From assembly GCA_049700455.1 (NCBI GenBank), contig JBNAVJ010000001.1, positions 62,001 to 126,000 on the forward strand: DNA of 64,000 bases. The letters are read 5' to 3'. This DNA is from JBNAVJ01 sp049700455. Lineage in GTDB: Bacteria > Bacteroidota > Ignavibacteria > Tepidaquicellales > Tepidaquicellaceae. A model generated the notes under the pieces. That model was not told the DNA's origin and made no database searches. It saw only the letters and a list, made by a program, of their open reading frames with translations. The position numbers were made by a program, and so were the translations under genes. This document shows, in pieces, positions 48,437-57,880 of this stretch; the stretch's first letter is position 1; each line of letters opens with the position of its first letter.

Positions 48437-49126
48437 TTGCTTTCTCTGTTAAAAATAATTATTTCTGTATTGGTTTCATTGTTTTTTTCTATATTATTGA
48501 TAATTTTCTCCCCCTTTAATTATAAGGGAAAAATAATTCATTGGTTGTCAAAGGCATACTCTAAGACTCTTTTACTAACAAACGGAGTTAAATTGGAAGT
48601 AATAGGACGTGAAAATATAGATACTAAAAGAAATTATATTTATGTATCAAATCATTTGAGTTATTTTGACATTCCAGTTTTTATGCAGGCAGCTCCTACT
48701 GACTATAGATTCATCTATAAAAGTTCAATAAACTATGTTCCGTTTTTTGGATGGTCTCTGTATATGGGGGGGTATATTCCTATTAATCGGGAGAATGTGA
48801 GGAAAGCCCTCAAATCATTACAACGCGGGGTAAAAAAACTGGAGAAGGGATATTCATTAATTATCTTCCCGGAAGGGACACGTAGCCGCACAGGAGAAAT
48901 TAATAAATTTAAAAAGGGTATTTTTTTCCTGGCACAACATAGCAAAGCTAAAATTGTTCCGGTTACAATTATAGGGACAAATAAAATAATGCCACCTGAT
49001 AGTTTTAAAATCAATTCTGGCAGAGTAAAGGTTATTTTTGCTGAACCTCTTGATTTTGAAAAGGGAAATGAATTTTTAGAAAGACTAAGAACAATTATTA
49101 ATTCAAATTATAACTTATATAAATAA
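48437..49126 (+). CDS. plsC: 1-acyl-sn-glycerol-3-phosphate acyltransferase
   Basis: A 229-residue membrane-associated acyltransferase that makes phosphatidic acid. Motif I is NHLSYFD (NHx4D), followed by GGYIPINRE (motif II), FPEGTRSR (motif III) and VPVTIIGTNKIMPP (motif IV). An N-terminal hydrophobic helix (LLKIIISVLVSLFFSILLIIF) anchors it. The start is TTG at 48437-48439, 4 bases after the previous stop; no closer ATG gives the full N-terminal helix. Confidence 0.93.
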   Translation: MLSLLKIIISVLVSLFFSILLIIFSPFNYKGKIIHWLSKAYSKTLLLTNGVKLEVIGRENIDTKRNYIYVSNHLSYFDIPVFMQAAPTDYRFIYKSSINYVPFFGWSLYMGGYIPINRENVRKALKSLQRGVKKLEKGYSLIIFPEGTRSRTGEINKFKKGIFFLAQHSKAKIVPVTIIGTNKIMPPDSFKINSGRVKVIFAEPLDFEKGNEFLERLRTIINSNYNLYK

Positions 49127-49130
49127 TACT

Positions 49131-49424
49131 ATGGGAGTAAGTTTAGAAGAAGTTAAACACATAGCTAACTTAGCTAAATTAAACTTTAATGAGAATCAAC
49201 TTACTAAATTACAGAAAGACTTGAATAAAGTTCTGGATTATATAGACAAGTTAAATGAGCTGGATTTATCTGGTGTTGAACCTCTTGAGAATATTAATGA
49301 GACCGAAAACATTTTTAAAAAAGATAAGGAAATAAAATGGCTAAGCACTGAGGAAGCTTTACGGAATGCCCCACAAAGAACTTCTAATTTCTTTAAGGTA
49401 CCAAAGGTAATTGATAAAGAATAA
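49131..49424 (+). CDS. gatC: Asp-tRNA(Asn)/Glu-tRNA(Gln) amidotransferase subunit C
   Basis: A 97-residue GatC with the usual pattern VKHIANLAKLNFNENQLTKL, LNKVLDYIDKLNELDLSGVEPL, and the C-terminal LRNAPQRTSNFFKVPKVID. GatC stabilises GatA in the GatCAB complex, which amidates mischarged Glu-tRNA(Gln) or Asp-tRNA(Asn). gatA and gatB are not adjacent, which is common in this phylum. It lies 4 bases after plsC and 3 before kdsB. Confidence 0.95.
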   Translation: MGVSLEEVKHIANLAKLNFNENQLTKLQKDLNKVLDYIDKLNELDLSGVEPLENINETENIFKKDKEIKWLSTEEALRNAPQRTSNFFKVPKVIDKE

Positions 49425-49427
49425 ACG

Positions 49428-50171
49428 ATGAACAGTAATAAAAAAATAAGGGTTCTGGGTGTTATTCCTGCAAGGTATAAATCTACACGTTTACCCTTTA
49501 AGCCTTTGATACAAATAAAAGGGAAGCCCATTATACAGTGGGTATATGAGAATGCAAGCAAGTCCAGATTCCTTGATACTGTTATTGTAGCAACAGATCA
49601 CAGGAAAATCTTAGATTGTGTATATAACTTTGGTGGTAAAGCAGTAATGACTTCAAAAGCTCATAAATCCGGCACTGATAGAGTTTATGAGGTTGCACAA
49701 AATTTAAATCCTTTGATTGTAATTAATATACAAGGAGATGAACCATTTATTGATTATAGAAATATTGATAAAGTTATAAGATTTTTGCTTGGTAATAGGC
49801 ATTATGATGTTGCCACTCTAATTTTCAAAATTAATCAGAATGCAGAGGAAATTAGCCGAAATCCAAATATTGTAAAAGTAGTGGTAGATAAAGAATTTAA
49901 TGCTCTTTATTTTTCAAGATCTCCTATTCCATATAACAGAAACAAAGAGCCAATCTATTATTATAAACACATTGGACTGTATGGCTACAGAATGAGTTTT
50001 TTAAAAAGATTTGTAGATATGAAGTCCTCTTTTCTTGAGAATGCTGAATCTTTAGAGCAGTTAAGAATTTTAGAAAATGGATTTAAAATAAAAGCATTGT
50101 TAACAAAAATCGATTCATTTTCAATAGATACTAAAGAAGAGCTGAGAAATGTTGAATCTGGTAGAATATAA
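49428..50171 (+). CDS. kdsB: 3-deoxy-manno-octulosonate cytidylyltransferase (CMP-KDO synthetase)
   Basis: A 247-residue nucleotidyltransferase with the N-terminal motif VIPARYKSTRLPFKPL, IQWVYENASKS, IVATDHRKI, GTDRVYEVAQ, NIQGDEPF and YFSRSPIPYNR plus KHIGLYGYR. It activates KDO with CTP for lipopolysaccharide inner core synthesis, showing that the organism makes an LPS-type outer membrane. pyrG, which supplies CTP, lies just downstream. Overlaps the acetyltransferase start by 23 bases. Confidence 0.95.
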   Translation: MNSNKKIRVLGVIPARYKSTRLPFKPLIQIKGKPIIQWVYENASKSRFLDTVIVATDHRKILDCVYNFGGKAVMTSKAHKSGTDRVYEVAQNLNPLIVINIQGDEPFIDYRNIDKVIRFLLGNRHYDVATLIFKINQNAEEISRNPNIVKVVVDKEFNALYFSRSPIPYNRNKEPIYYYKHIGLYGYRMSFLKRFVDMKSSFLENAESLEQLRILENGFKIKALLTKIDSFSIDTKEELRNVESGRI

Positions 50172-50640
50172 TTTCTCACATTTACCTAAGTTAATAGAGT
50201 ACCTCAATGATGAAGAAGTTACAAAATGGCTTTGTAATATTCCCAGCCCCTATACTCAAGAACATGCAAACAGGTGGCTTGGATTTTGTAGAGAATGTGA
50301 ACTAAGTCGAACTTGTTACCCAAGAGCTATAGAACTTAATAAACTTATGATAGGACACGTTGAATTGAAGTTAATCTTTCAGCACAGTGCAGAAATTAGT
50401 TATTGGCTTGGCAAACCTTATTGGAATCAAGGGTATGCAACAATTGCTGTTAAACAGATGTTAAATTTTGCTTTTGTAGATTTAGAATTAAAACGAGTTC
50501 AAGCTTATGTTTTTGATGGGAACATTTCTTCTATTAAGGTATTAGAAAAGTGTGGATTCAAATACGAAGGCTATTTAAGAAAATCACACATTCAAAGAGA
50601 TAAGTTTATTAATTCTTTATTATATTCTATAATTATTTGA
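50149..50640 (+). CDS. GNAT-family N-acetyltransferase (RimJ/RimL type)
   Basis: A 163-residue acetyltransferase: an N-terminal LVEYNFSHLPKLIEYLND, GHVELKLIF, the acetyl-CoA region AEISYWLGKPYWNQGYATIAVKQML, and the C-terminal KRVQAYVFDGNISSIKVLEKCGFKYEGYLRKS. This order is typical of the RimJ/RimL branch that acetylates protein N-termini or small molecules; the substrate is not known. The ATG is inside the end of kdsB. Confidence 0.88.
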   Translation: MLNLVEYNFSHLPKLIEYLNDEEVTKWLCNIPSPYTQEHANRWLGFCRECELSRTCYPRAIELNKLMIGHVELKLIFQHSAEISYWLGKPYWNQGYATIAVKQMLNFAFVDLELKRVQAYVFDGNISSIKVLEKCGFKYEGYLRKSHIQRDKFINSLLYSIII

Positions 50641-50663
50641 CAATTTTAATAAAAATATAAAAA

Positions 50664-52277
50664 TTGAAAAAGACTAAATTTATTTTTTTAACAGGGGGGG
50701 TCGTTTCGTCACTTGGAAAAGGTATTACTTCAGCTTCTCTTGGTTTACTGTTAAAATCAAGAGGGCTTAAAGTAACAATTCAAAAATTGGATCCTTATAT
50801 AAACGTTGATCCGGGTACAATGTCCCCTTTACAACATGGTGAAGTTTATGTCACTGAAGATGGAGCTGAAACAGATCTTGATCTTGGACATTATGAAAGG
50901 TTCCTTGATATTAATATGTCAAAAGCAAACAATCTTACAACAGGCCAGGTATATTTTGAGGTAATAAACAAAGAAAGACGCGGTGACTATTTAGGAGCTA
51001 CAGTTCAGGTAATTCCTCACATTACTGATGAAATTAAGAAGCGTATGACCTTTCTTGCTAAAGATGGAAAATATGATGTTATCATCACAGAAATTGGTGG
51101 AACAGTCGGGGATATCGAGTCACTTCCGTTCCTTGAAGCAATGAGACAGTATATGATGGAAGTTGGCAAATCTAATGCTATATGTATTCACCTAACATTA
51201 GTTCCTTACATAAAATCCATTGGTGAATTAAAAACTAAACCCACACAACATTCAGTTAAAACACTTTTGGAAATTGGGATTCAACCAGATATTCTTCTTT
51301 GTAGAAGTGAAAAACCTCTATCTGTAGAAACACGTTCTAAGATTGCGCTTTTTTGTAACTTAGATCCCGGCTCAGTATTTCAAGCCCTTGATGCCCCCTC
51401 TATTTATACAGTACCCGTGAATTTACATAACGAAAGATTTGATGAAGTCGTTATAAAAAAACTAAATTTAAGATGTAAGAAACCAAACCTTACATTATGG
51501 AAAAAATACGTTCATAAAATATTAAATCCTTCCGATGTTGTTACCATAGGACTTTGTGGCAAGTATAATACTGTTCAGGATGCTTATAAGAGTATAGTCG
51601 AAGCCTTTGTACATGCCGGAGCACATAATGGCGTTAAAGTACGACTTAAGTGGATTGATTCTGAACAGATAGAAAAATATCCAAAAAGCATCAAAGAAAT
51701 TTTCCGTGATGTAAAAGGATTATTAATTTGTCCTGGATTTGGCGAACGTGGAATTGAAGGGAAAGTAATGGCAATAAATTATGCACGTGTAAATAAAATT
51801 CCCTTTTTTGGTATTTGCCTGGGTTTACAATGTGCTGTAATAGAGTTTGCAAGAAATGTTTGTGGACTTAAAGGAGCAAATTCAACTGAGTTTAAAAAGA
51901 CAAAACATAATGTGATTGACATTATGGAATACCAAAAGACTGTCCAGGTCAAAGGTGGCTCAATGAGACTTGGCTCTTATCCTTGCATTATTGAAAAAAA
52001 CACCCTCGCTTATAAATGTTACCAAAAGGAGTTCGTAATTGAAAGGCATCGTCATCGATATGAAGTGAATAATAAGTATAGGGAAATCCTAACTAAAAAT
52101 GGAATGATTCTTTCAGGTTTATCCCCAGATAAATCACTGGTAGAAATGATTGAATTACCTCAAAAGATACATCCGTTTTTTATTGCTACACAGTTTCATC
52201 CGGAATTCAAATCAAGACTTATTAATCCACAACCAATTTTCCGGGAATTTGTTAAAGCGTGTAAAAACCTTTTATGA
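50664..52277 (+). CDS. pyrG: CTP synthase
   Basis: A 537-residue enzyme making CTP from UTP, ATP and glutamine. The synthetase domain begins FIFLTGGVVSSLGKGITSASLG (P-loop-like) and contains DPYINVDPGTMSPLQHGEVYVTEDGAETDLDLGHYERF. The glutaminase domain has the catalytic cysteine in GICLGLQCAVIE and the His-Glu pair in QFHPEF. The start is TTG at 50664. Full length, all motifs intact. Its stop overlaps the next ATG (ATGA). Confidence 0.97.
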   Translation: MKKTKFIFLTGGVVSSLGKGITSASLGLLLKSRGLKVTIQKLDPYINVDPGTMSPLQHGEVYVTEDGAETDLDLGHYERFLDINMSKANNLTTGQVYFEVINKERRGDYLGATVQVIPHITDEIKKRMTFLAKDGKYDVIITEIGGTVGDIESLPFLEAMRQYMMEVGKSNAICIHLTLVPYIKSIGELKTKPTQHSVKTLLEIGIQPDILLCRSEKPLSVETRSKIALFCNLDPGSVFQALDAPSIYTVPVNLHNERFDEVVIKKLNLRCKKPNLTLWKKYVHKILNPSDVVTIGLCGKYNTVQDAYKSIVEAFVHAGAHNGVKVRLKWIDSEQIEKYPKSIKEIFRDVKGLLICPGFGERGIEGKVMAINYARVNKIPFFGICLGLQCAVIEFARNVCGLKGANSTEFKKTKHNVIDIMEYQKTVQVKGGSMRLGSYPCIIEKNTLAYKCYQKEFVIERHRHRYEVNNKYREILTKNGMILSGLSPDKSLVEMIELPQKIHPFFIATQFHPEFKSRLINPQPIFREFVKACKNLL

Positions 52278-54709
52278 ACCAAATCAGTGGCCTTACCAAT
52301 AACGAAGTAACCGCACGAATCAAGTCAGGATTGACAAACACTGATATTAAGCCAAAGACAAAAACCTATAGTGAGATTCTGATCGAAAATATTTTCTCAC
52401 TATTTAATCTAATTATCTTAGGGGTAATCGCATTTGTAATAATATCTTATGTAATTAATAAAGACTTTAAACTGCTCCTTGATGCTATTGGAATAGCAAC
52501 TATAGGTATTGTAAACACCTCAATAGCTATCTATCAAGAGGTGCAAGCCAAGAAAGCCTTAGACAAAGTTAATCTTCTATTAAAAAAACAGGTGACAGTC
52601 ATTAGAGATTCAAGAACTGAAGTAATCGATATCGCAGATATAGTCAAAGATGATATTATTCATATTAACCGCGGCGATCAGGTAATTGTCGATGGAGAAA
52701 TTATTTTTTCAAACAGACTTGAAATTGATGAATCTCTTCTTACAGGAGAATCAGTACCAGTAGAGAAAAAAACTGGAGATGAGGTTCTTTCAGGAAGTTT
52801 TTGTTTAAATGGGAATGGTTATTACCGTGCCGTAAGAGTTGGTCGCGAATGTTATGCTTATAAAATTACCAATTTAGCAAAAAAATTTAAATTTGTATTA
52901 ACCCCTCTACAAAAAAAAATAAATTTTATCTTAAAGACTCTATTTACTATTTCTGTTTTTCTTGTTATACTTAAATTACTATATGTTAATACTAATATTT
53001 TCAGTGAGACCAATACAGCTACAGTAAGAGAAATAGCAACAATTTTAATATCTTTAGTCCCTCAGGGACTTGTTTTAATGTCATCCGTAACATTTGCCCT
53101 TGGAGTCTACCGAATAAGCAAGCTCGGAGCTATCGTGCAAAGACTTAATGCGATAGAATCATTTTCAAATGTGCAGGTTGTTTGTATGGACAAAACCGGA
53201 ACCTTGACAGAAAACCGATTGAGTGTTGCTAAAAAAGTTATTATTAAACCGTTGGTTGGTAACAGTGATGTTATTTCCTTACTTGGCTCTTACGCAAAAC
53301 TTTCCTCTGATAAGAATGCAACGATACAGGCAATTGACAATGATTGTCAATCTGAACTTGATATCAAAATAATTTCCGAATTACCTTTTAACTCAAATAT
53401 TAAGCTAAGCATACAGGAAGTTGAATTTGAAGATAAAAGAGATTTTCTTATACTTGGAGGTTACGACGTCCTAATAGAAAAAGTTAGTATTAATAGCAGG
53501 AAGATAGTTGAAAAGCTGTTTGAAGAAAACGAGTTAAAGTATTATAGAACACTATTATTTGGAAAAGTAACTAACATTCACACAACTGATTTAAAGGAAG
53601 AAGAATTATCTGAAATCATCATAGAACCTTTTGTAATAGTTTCAATAAGCGATACAGTCAGAACTGATGTGATTGAAGCAATACAATTATTTGAACGAAA
53701 CGGAGTCAAAATTAAAATCTTAACAGGAGACTCTATTTACCCGGTCTTATCAATACTTGATAAAATCAACTGGAAAATAGACGCAGGACAGATAATTACA
53801 GGTACAGAATTGAACAGTCTTAATGAAAATGAATTTCGCGAAGCGGTAAGACAGAAAATAATTTTTGCAAGATTGAAACCAGATCATAAACTCAAGATAA
53901 TAGATTATCTAAGAAGAGATAAACTATATACTGCAATGATTGGAGATGGCGTAAATGATTTACCCGCCATAAAACATGCTGATCTTGGGATTGCAATGGA
54001 AGAAGGCAGTCAAATAACAAAAGAAGTTGCGGATATAGTCCTTCTTAAAAATAGGTTTTCTCTTTTGCCCAAAGTATTTGATGAGGGAAATAAAATTGTT
54101 AGTTCAGTTAATGCAATTTCGAAGTTATTTCTAACAAAGAATTTTATAGTAATATACATATTTTTCCTACAGTTTTTTTTAAATCTTCCATTCCCTCTAA
54201 CACCACGAAGAGTTTCACTCATAAACATATTTGCCATAGGATTACCATCATTAATGCTTGTTCTTAAAAATAAAGAGACAAAAAAAATAAAGAGATTCGC
54301 AGTTGATGTCTTTTCCTATGTGTTAATATCAGCAACGGTAATAATACTTTTTGGATATCTGAGTTATTTTGTTGCCAAAGTTTTATTTTCTGTTGACGCC
54401 ATGCAACTTGATATGATAATTGTTACAACAATTATAGTAATAGCTATTTCTAATTTTATTATTATTGCCATACAAATGAATGAATTTAGAAGTGGGTATG
54501 CTATTTATGGGGCACTACTTGTCGCTATTTATGTTTTACTTGCTACTATAAGTTCTAAAATTACCTTTCTGAATTACATAAAAATCTTTTATGAAATCGA
54601 ATACATATCATTAAAGCTCTGGTGGATAGTATCGTTAGCAAGTACAGCGGGAATAATATCATTAGTTTTTGCCCAAATGCTCAGAACTCGTATTCTCAAA
54701 ATTTATTAA
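52274..54709 (+). CDS. P-type cation-transporting ATPase (CtpE-like)
   Basis: An 811-residue P-type ATPase. The actuator motif is LLTGES (155-160), helix M4 carries the ion-site variant VPQGL (262-266), the phosphorylation site is DKTGT (Asp306), the nucleotide domain is rather small, and the hinge is MIGDGVND near 553-560. About ten membrane helices. No N-terminal metal-binding Cys domain, so it is not a copper or zinc exporter. The P-x-G-L M4 motif and size are like CtpE, a calcium-uptake-type ATPase of actinobacteria; substrate Ca2+ or another divalent cation is inference. Translationally coupled to pyrG. Confidence 0.88.
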   Translation: MNQISGLTNNEVTARIKSGLTNTDIKPKTKTYSEILIENIFSLFNLIILGVIAFVIISYVINKDFKLLLDAIGIATIGIVNTSIAIYQEVQAKKALDKVNLLLKKQVTVIRDSRTEVIDIADIVKDDIIHINRGDQVIVDGEIIFSNRLEIDESLLTGESVPVEKKTGDEVLSGSFCLNGNGYYRAVRVGRECYAYKITNLAKKFKFVLTPLQKKINFILKTLFTISVFLVILKLLYVNTNIFSETNTATVREIATILISLVPQGLVLMSSVTFALGVYRISKLGAIVQRLNAIESFSNVQVVCMDKTGTLTENRLSVAKKVIIKPLVGNSDVISLLGSYAKLSSDKNATIQAIDNDCQSELDIKIISELPFNSNIKLSIQEVEFEDKRDFLILGGYDVLIEKVSINSRKIVEKLFEENELKYYRTLLFGKVTNIHTTDLKEEELSEIIIEPFVIVSISDTVRTDVIEAIQLFERNGVKIKILTGDSIYPVLSILDKINWKIDAGQIITGTELNSLNENEFREAVRQKIIFARLKPDHKLKIIDYLRRDKLYTAMIGDGVNDLPAIKHADLGIAMEEGSQITKEVADIVLLKNRFSLLPKVFDEGNKIVSSVNAISKLFLTKNFIVIYIFFLQFFLNLPFPLTPRRVSLINIFAIGLPSLMLVLKNKETKKIKRFAVDVFSYVLISATVIILFGYLSYFVAKVLFSVDAMQLDMIIVTTIIVIAISNFIIIAIQMNEFRSGYAIYGALLVAIYVLLATISSKITFLNYIKIFYEIEYISLKLWWIVSLASTAGIISLVFAQMLRTRILKIY

Positions 54710-54776
54710 GGACTTGCAGTAAACTAATTTATTAGAATTTTTATAATGGAAATTTGTTTTTAATAGAAAAAATAAT

Positions 54777-55334
54777 ATGAAAACCATAAGTTTTTTATTA
54801 AGTATATTATTTATTTCTAATATGTTGGTGTTCAGTCAAGTTACCGAGCCAATTAATATTAACTCTATTTCTGTAAAAACATCGGATGGGAGTGAACGTT
54901 CCCTTTCCTATTACAATGGGAAAGTTTTGCTTATTGTAAATGTTGCTTCATATTGTGGCTACACTCCTCAATATGCTGAACTTCAAAAGATTTACGAAAT
55001 CTATAAGCCTCGCGGATTTGAGATACTGGCTTTCCCATGTAATGATTTTGGAAATCAGGAACCCGGGACCCTTGAAGAAATTAAAACGTTTTGTCAAAGT
55101 AAATACAATGTAACTTTTGAAATTTTTGATAAAGTAACCATATTAGGTCCAAACAAATCAGAACTTTATACAAAACTTGTAAAATACCCGCCAGAGGGTG
55201 ATATAAGTTGGAATTTCGAAAAATTTATTGTCGACAAAAAAGGGAATGTAGTTGCTCGTTTTAAGAGCAAAATTAAACCTGATTCACCAGAAATTACAAA
55301 TATCATAGAAGCTCAATTAAAGATAGATGAATAG
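54777..55334 (+). CDS. glutathione-peroxidase-family thiol peroxidase, exported
   Basis: A 185-residue GPx-family protein with an N-terminal signal peptide (MKTISFLLSILFISNMLVFS). The catalytic residues are Cys in NVASYCGYTPQY, Gln in CNDFGNQEPG and Trp in ISWNFEKF; another Cys in FCQSKYNV may act as the resolving residue. It uses cysteine rather than selenocysteine. Such enzymes normally use thioredoxin-type donors to reduce hydroperoxides; the signal suggests a periplasmic location. The stop overlaps the start of the next gene by 8 bases. Confidence 0.9.
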   Translation: MKTISFLLSILFISNMLVFSQVTEPININSISVKTSDGSERSLSYYNGKVLLIVNVASYCGYTPQYAELQKIYEIYKPRGFEILAFPCNDFGNQEPGTLEEIKTFCQSKYNVTFEIFDKVTILGPNKSELYTKLVKYPPEGDISWNFEKFIVDKKGNVVARFKSKIKPDSPEITNIIEAQLKIDE

Positions 55335-57066
55335 CAAGAAATTAAGATGCATATATGATCCTTTAACCGAATTAATGCAGTATTATTCTTCCCCTGTACA
55401 AAAGATGAAAACAATTTCTTCTGAAAAGGAGTTAACAATTGAAGAAATTCTTAAAAATAGAATCATTGATGGAGATAAAATTGGTCTCGAAAAAGATCTT
55501 GAATATGCCTTAAAAAAATATAGTGCTCTTGATATAATAAATAACATTCTACTCGAAGGAATGAAAGTTGTGGGGGAACTGTTTGGTTCGGGTCAAATGC
55601 AACTGCCATTTGTATTACAATCAGCTGAATGTATGAAAACGGCAGTCAAATATCTTGAACCCTATATCGAGAAAACTGAATCAACTGATTCAAAAGGAAT
55701 AATGGTTTTAGCTACTGTAAAAGGTGATGTTCACGATATTGGAAAAAATCTTGTAGATATTATTTTAACAAACAATGGATATAAAGTAATTAATCTTGGT
55801 ATTAAGTGCCCCCTTGAGAAAATGCTAAATGCTTATTTTGAATATAATGCTGATGCGATTGGAATGAGTGGACTTTTAGTTAAATCAACAGCGATTATGA
55901 AGGAGAATCTCGAACAAATTAACGAAAGGAACTTGCAGATTCCTGTAATTCTTGGAGGCGCTGCTCTTAATAGACGGTTTGTTGAAGAAGATCTAAGATC
56001 ATTCTATAAAGGAAGCGTGTTTTATGCAAATGATGCTTTTGATGGATTAAAATATATGGCTTTGATTACACAAAGCAAAAATAAAAAAGATCTGGACAGA
56101 CCAATCAATACTACACGAAGCGCCAGACGAAAAAAAGAAATCTCTCCCATTAGAGAAACTATTTCAGCCAGGTCTACCGTTTCAAGAAATGTTCCTGTAC
56201 CTACACCCCCTTTTCTTGGTAGTCGAATTGTAAAAAATATCTCGCTTGATTTAATCTTCAACTATATTAACGAGATTGCTCTTTTTCGAGGCAGCTGGAA
56301 CGTATATAAAGATAGAACAAAGCCTGATGCTGAATACGAAGAGTTATTAAAAAAAGAAATTTATCCGAAGTTCAACGAACTTAAGCTATTGGTAAAACGC
56401 GAAAAGCTCTTCGTACCCAAAGTATTGTATGGATATTTCCCTTGTCAGGCAGATGGAAATGACTTAATAATATATAAACCCAAAAACATTACAGAATCTG
56501 AGCTCTATGGCATCTGGGTAAATTACGACTTTAAAGATTTAACTTTAAACAACTTAAACGAGTGGGTAAGATTTTCATTTCCAAGGCAAAACAAAGGGAA
56601 GTTTCTTTGCATTAGTGACTTTTTTAGAGAAAAATCTCAAACGGAACTTGATGTAGTTGCATTTCAAATTGTTACTATTGGAAGTAAGGCAACTGAATAC
56701 GCCCAAAATCTCTATAAATCTGACAGATATCAGGAATATTTATACTTTCACGGACTATCAGTAGAAACTGCTGAAGCACTTGCAGAATACTGGCATAAAG
56801 TAATCAGGACAGAACTTAATATTCATTACAAAGATGCTTCTGATATAAAGAAGCTGTTCCAGCAAGGTTATCAAGGTTCAAGATATTCCTTTGGCTACCC
56901 CGCCTGTCCAAATCTTGATGATAATAAGATTTTGTTTAAGATACTAAAGCCTGAACGAATTGGAATTACTCTTACAGAAGAATTTCAGATGGTACCAGAG
57001 CAATCAACAAATGCAATTGTTGTTCACCATCCTGAAGCCAAATACTTCTTTATTCGAGAAGACTAA
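55327..57066 (+). CDS. metH: cobalamin-dependent methionine synthase, C-terminal half (B12-binding and activation domains)
   Basis: A 579-residue protein equivalent to the second half of MetH. Residues about 35-115 form the helical cap (LLEGMKVVGELFGSGQMQLP), about 122-250 the B12-binding Rossmann domain with the DVHDIGKNL signature (His136 as lower cobalt ligand), and about 300-575 the S-adenosylmethionine-dependent reactivation domain (GYFPCQADGNDLIIY, RQNKGKFLCISDFF, LAEYWHKVIRTEL, GYQGSRYSFGYPACP, EQSTNAIVVHHPEAKYF). The homocysteine and methyltetrahydrofolate domains (normally about 650 residues) are absent; the first 30 residues resemble the tail of the pterin domain. The upstream gene is an unrelated peroxidase, so the missing half must be encoded elsewhere. 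Confidence 0.93.
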   Translation: MNSKKLRCIYDPLTELMQYYSSPVQKMKTISSEKELTIEEILKNRIIDGDKIGLEKDLEYALKKYSALDIINNILLEGMKVVGELFGSGQMQLPFVLQSAECMKTAVKYLEPYIEKTESTDSKGIMVLATVKGDVHDIGKNLVDIILTNNGYKVINLGIKCPLEKMLNAYFEYNADAIGMSGLLVKSTAIMKENLEQINERNLQIPVILGGAALNRRFVEEDLRSFYKGSVFYANDAFDGLKYMALITQSKNKKDLDRPINTTRSARRKKEISPIRETISARSTVSRNVPVPTPPFLGSRIVKNISLDLIFNYINEIALFRGSWNVYKDRTKPDAEYEELLKKEIYPKFNELKLLVKREKLFVPKVLYGYFPCQADGNDLIIYKPKNITESELYGIWVNYDFKDLTLNNLNEWVRFSFPRQNKGKFLCISDFFREKSQTELDVVAFQIVTIGSKATEYAQNLYKSDRYQEYLYFHGLSVETAEALAEYWHKVIRTELNIHYKDASDIKKLFQQGYQGSRYSFGYPACPNLDDNKILFKILKPERIGITLTEEFQMVPEQSTNAIVVHHPEAKYFFIRED

Positions 57067-57074
57067 ACTGAGAG

Positions 57075-57827
57075 TTACTTTTTATACTGAGGACCATAAT
57101 AAGGCTTCACGCCAGTATAGAAATTCAGTCCAACGTTTAAAGTCAACATACCTATTCTTCTCCAGAACTGAGGTCCTGGAGTTCCAGCCCCATCATTCAA
57201 ATTATTAACACCATTTTGAGTGTTCAAAATATTCATTAAGTGGTATTTCAAACCAAGTGATAATCCGACCTGATAGTTTTTATCAATAATAAATTCATAG
57301 CCAGTAGTAATCATCGCTCCAATTCTAAAAGCATTATCATAAGTCATCATTATACTTTCGGTTGGACTTTTGACAAAAAAGGCTTCACCACTTATAAAGT
57401 TTGTAGTAACTGCAAACCCAAGATATTGTTTATTTCGACACCTCGCATTAAATGCATATTCATAACCGACTGCACCGGTGAACATATCAAATTTTGAATA
57501 TGGACTCCCTTCTTTGGGGGTAAAAACCAGAAAAGGGAGCTTGTTTTCTGTATCATTCACCATATGATTATATGTAGCACTGATAGTTAATCTATGGTTT
57601 TTTCTTAGACCTAAACCTATTTTTGAGAACAAAGTAGCGCCCCGACCCCACACCATCCCATAAGTATTGGGATCAGATACAGAGGAACCATGAGCATCAT
57701 TAGTAGCAAAATTACCATCAAGAGAAACACCCAAGACAATATTGGGAGGTGTGTAACCTTGTGAATAAGCCCTCAACTGGAATAGAACTATAAAACCTAT
57801 ACAAACAGTAAAAATTCGTCTACCCAT
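57075..57827 (-). CDS. predicted outer-membrane beta-barrel protein
   Basis: A 250-residue exported protein with a signal peptide (MGRRIFTVCIGFIVLFQLRAYSQG). Mature segments alternate in barrel fashion (LGVSLDGNFATNDAHGS, KIGLGLRKNHRLTISATYNHMV, GAVGYEYAFNARC, MITTGYEFIIDKNYQVGLSLGLKYHL, LTLNVGLNFYTGVKPYY). I do not recognise a specific family. It stands alone, ending 8 bases from the convergent metH-like gene; the 53-base spacer before it is AT-rich without a recognisable TAnnTTTG element. Confidence 0.75.
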   Translation of the reverse strand: MGRRIFTVCIGFIVLFQLRAYSQGYTPPNIVLGVSLDGNFATNDAHGSSVSDPNTYGMVWGRGATLFSKIGLGLRKNHRLTISATYNHMVNDTENKLPFLVFTPKEGSPYSKFDMFTGAVGYEYAFNARCRNKQYLGFAVTTNFISGEAFFVKSPTESIMMTYDNAFRIGAMITTGYEFIIDKNYQVGLSLGLKYHLMNILNTQNGVNNLNDGAGTPGPQFWRRIGMLTLNVGLNFYTGVKPYYGPQYKK

Positions 57828-57880
57828 TTGTCTAATTTATTTTTGTAAATTATTTTTTAAAAAATTTAACTCCTATTATT

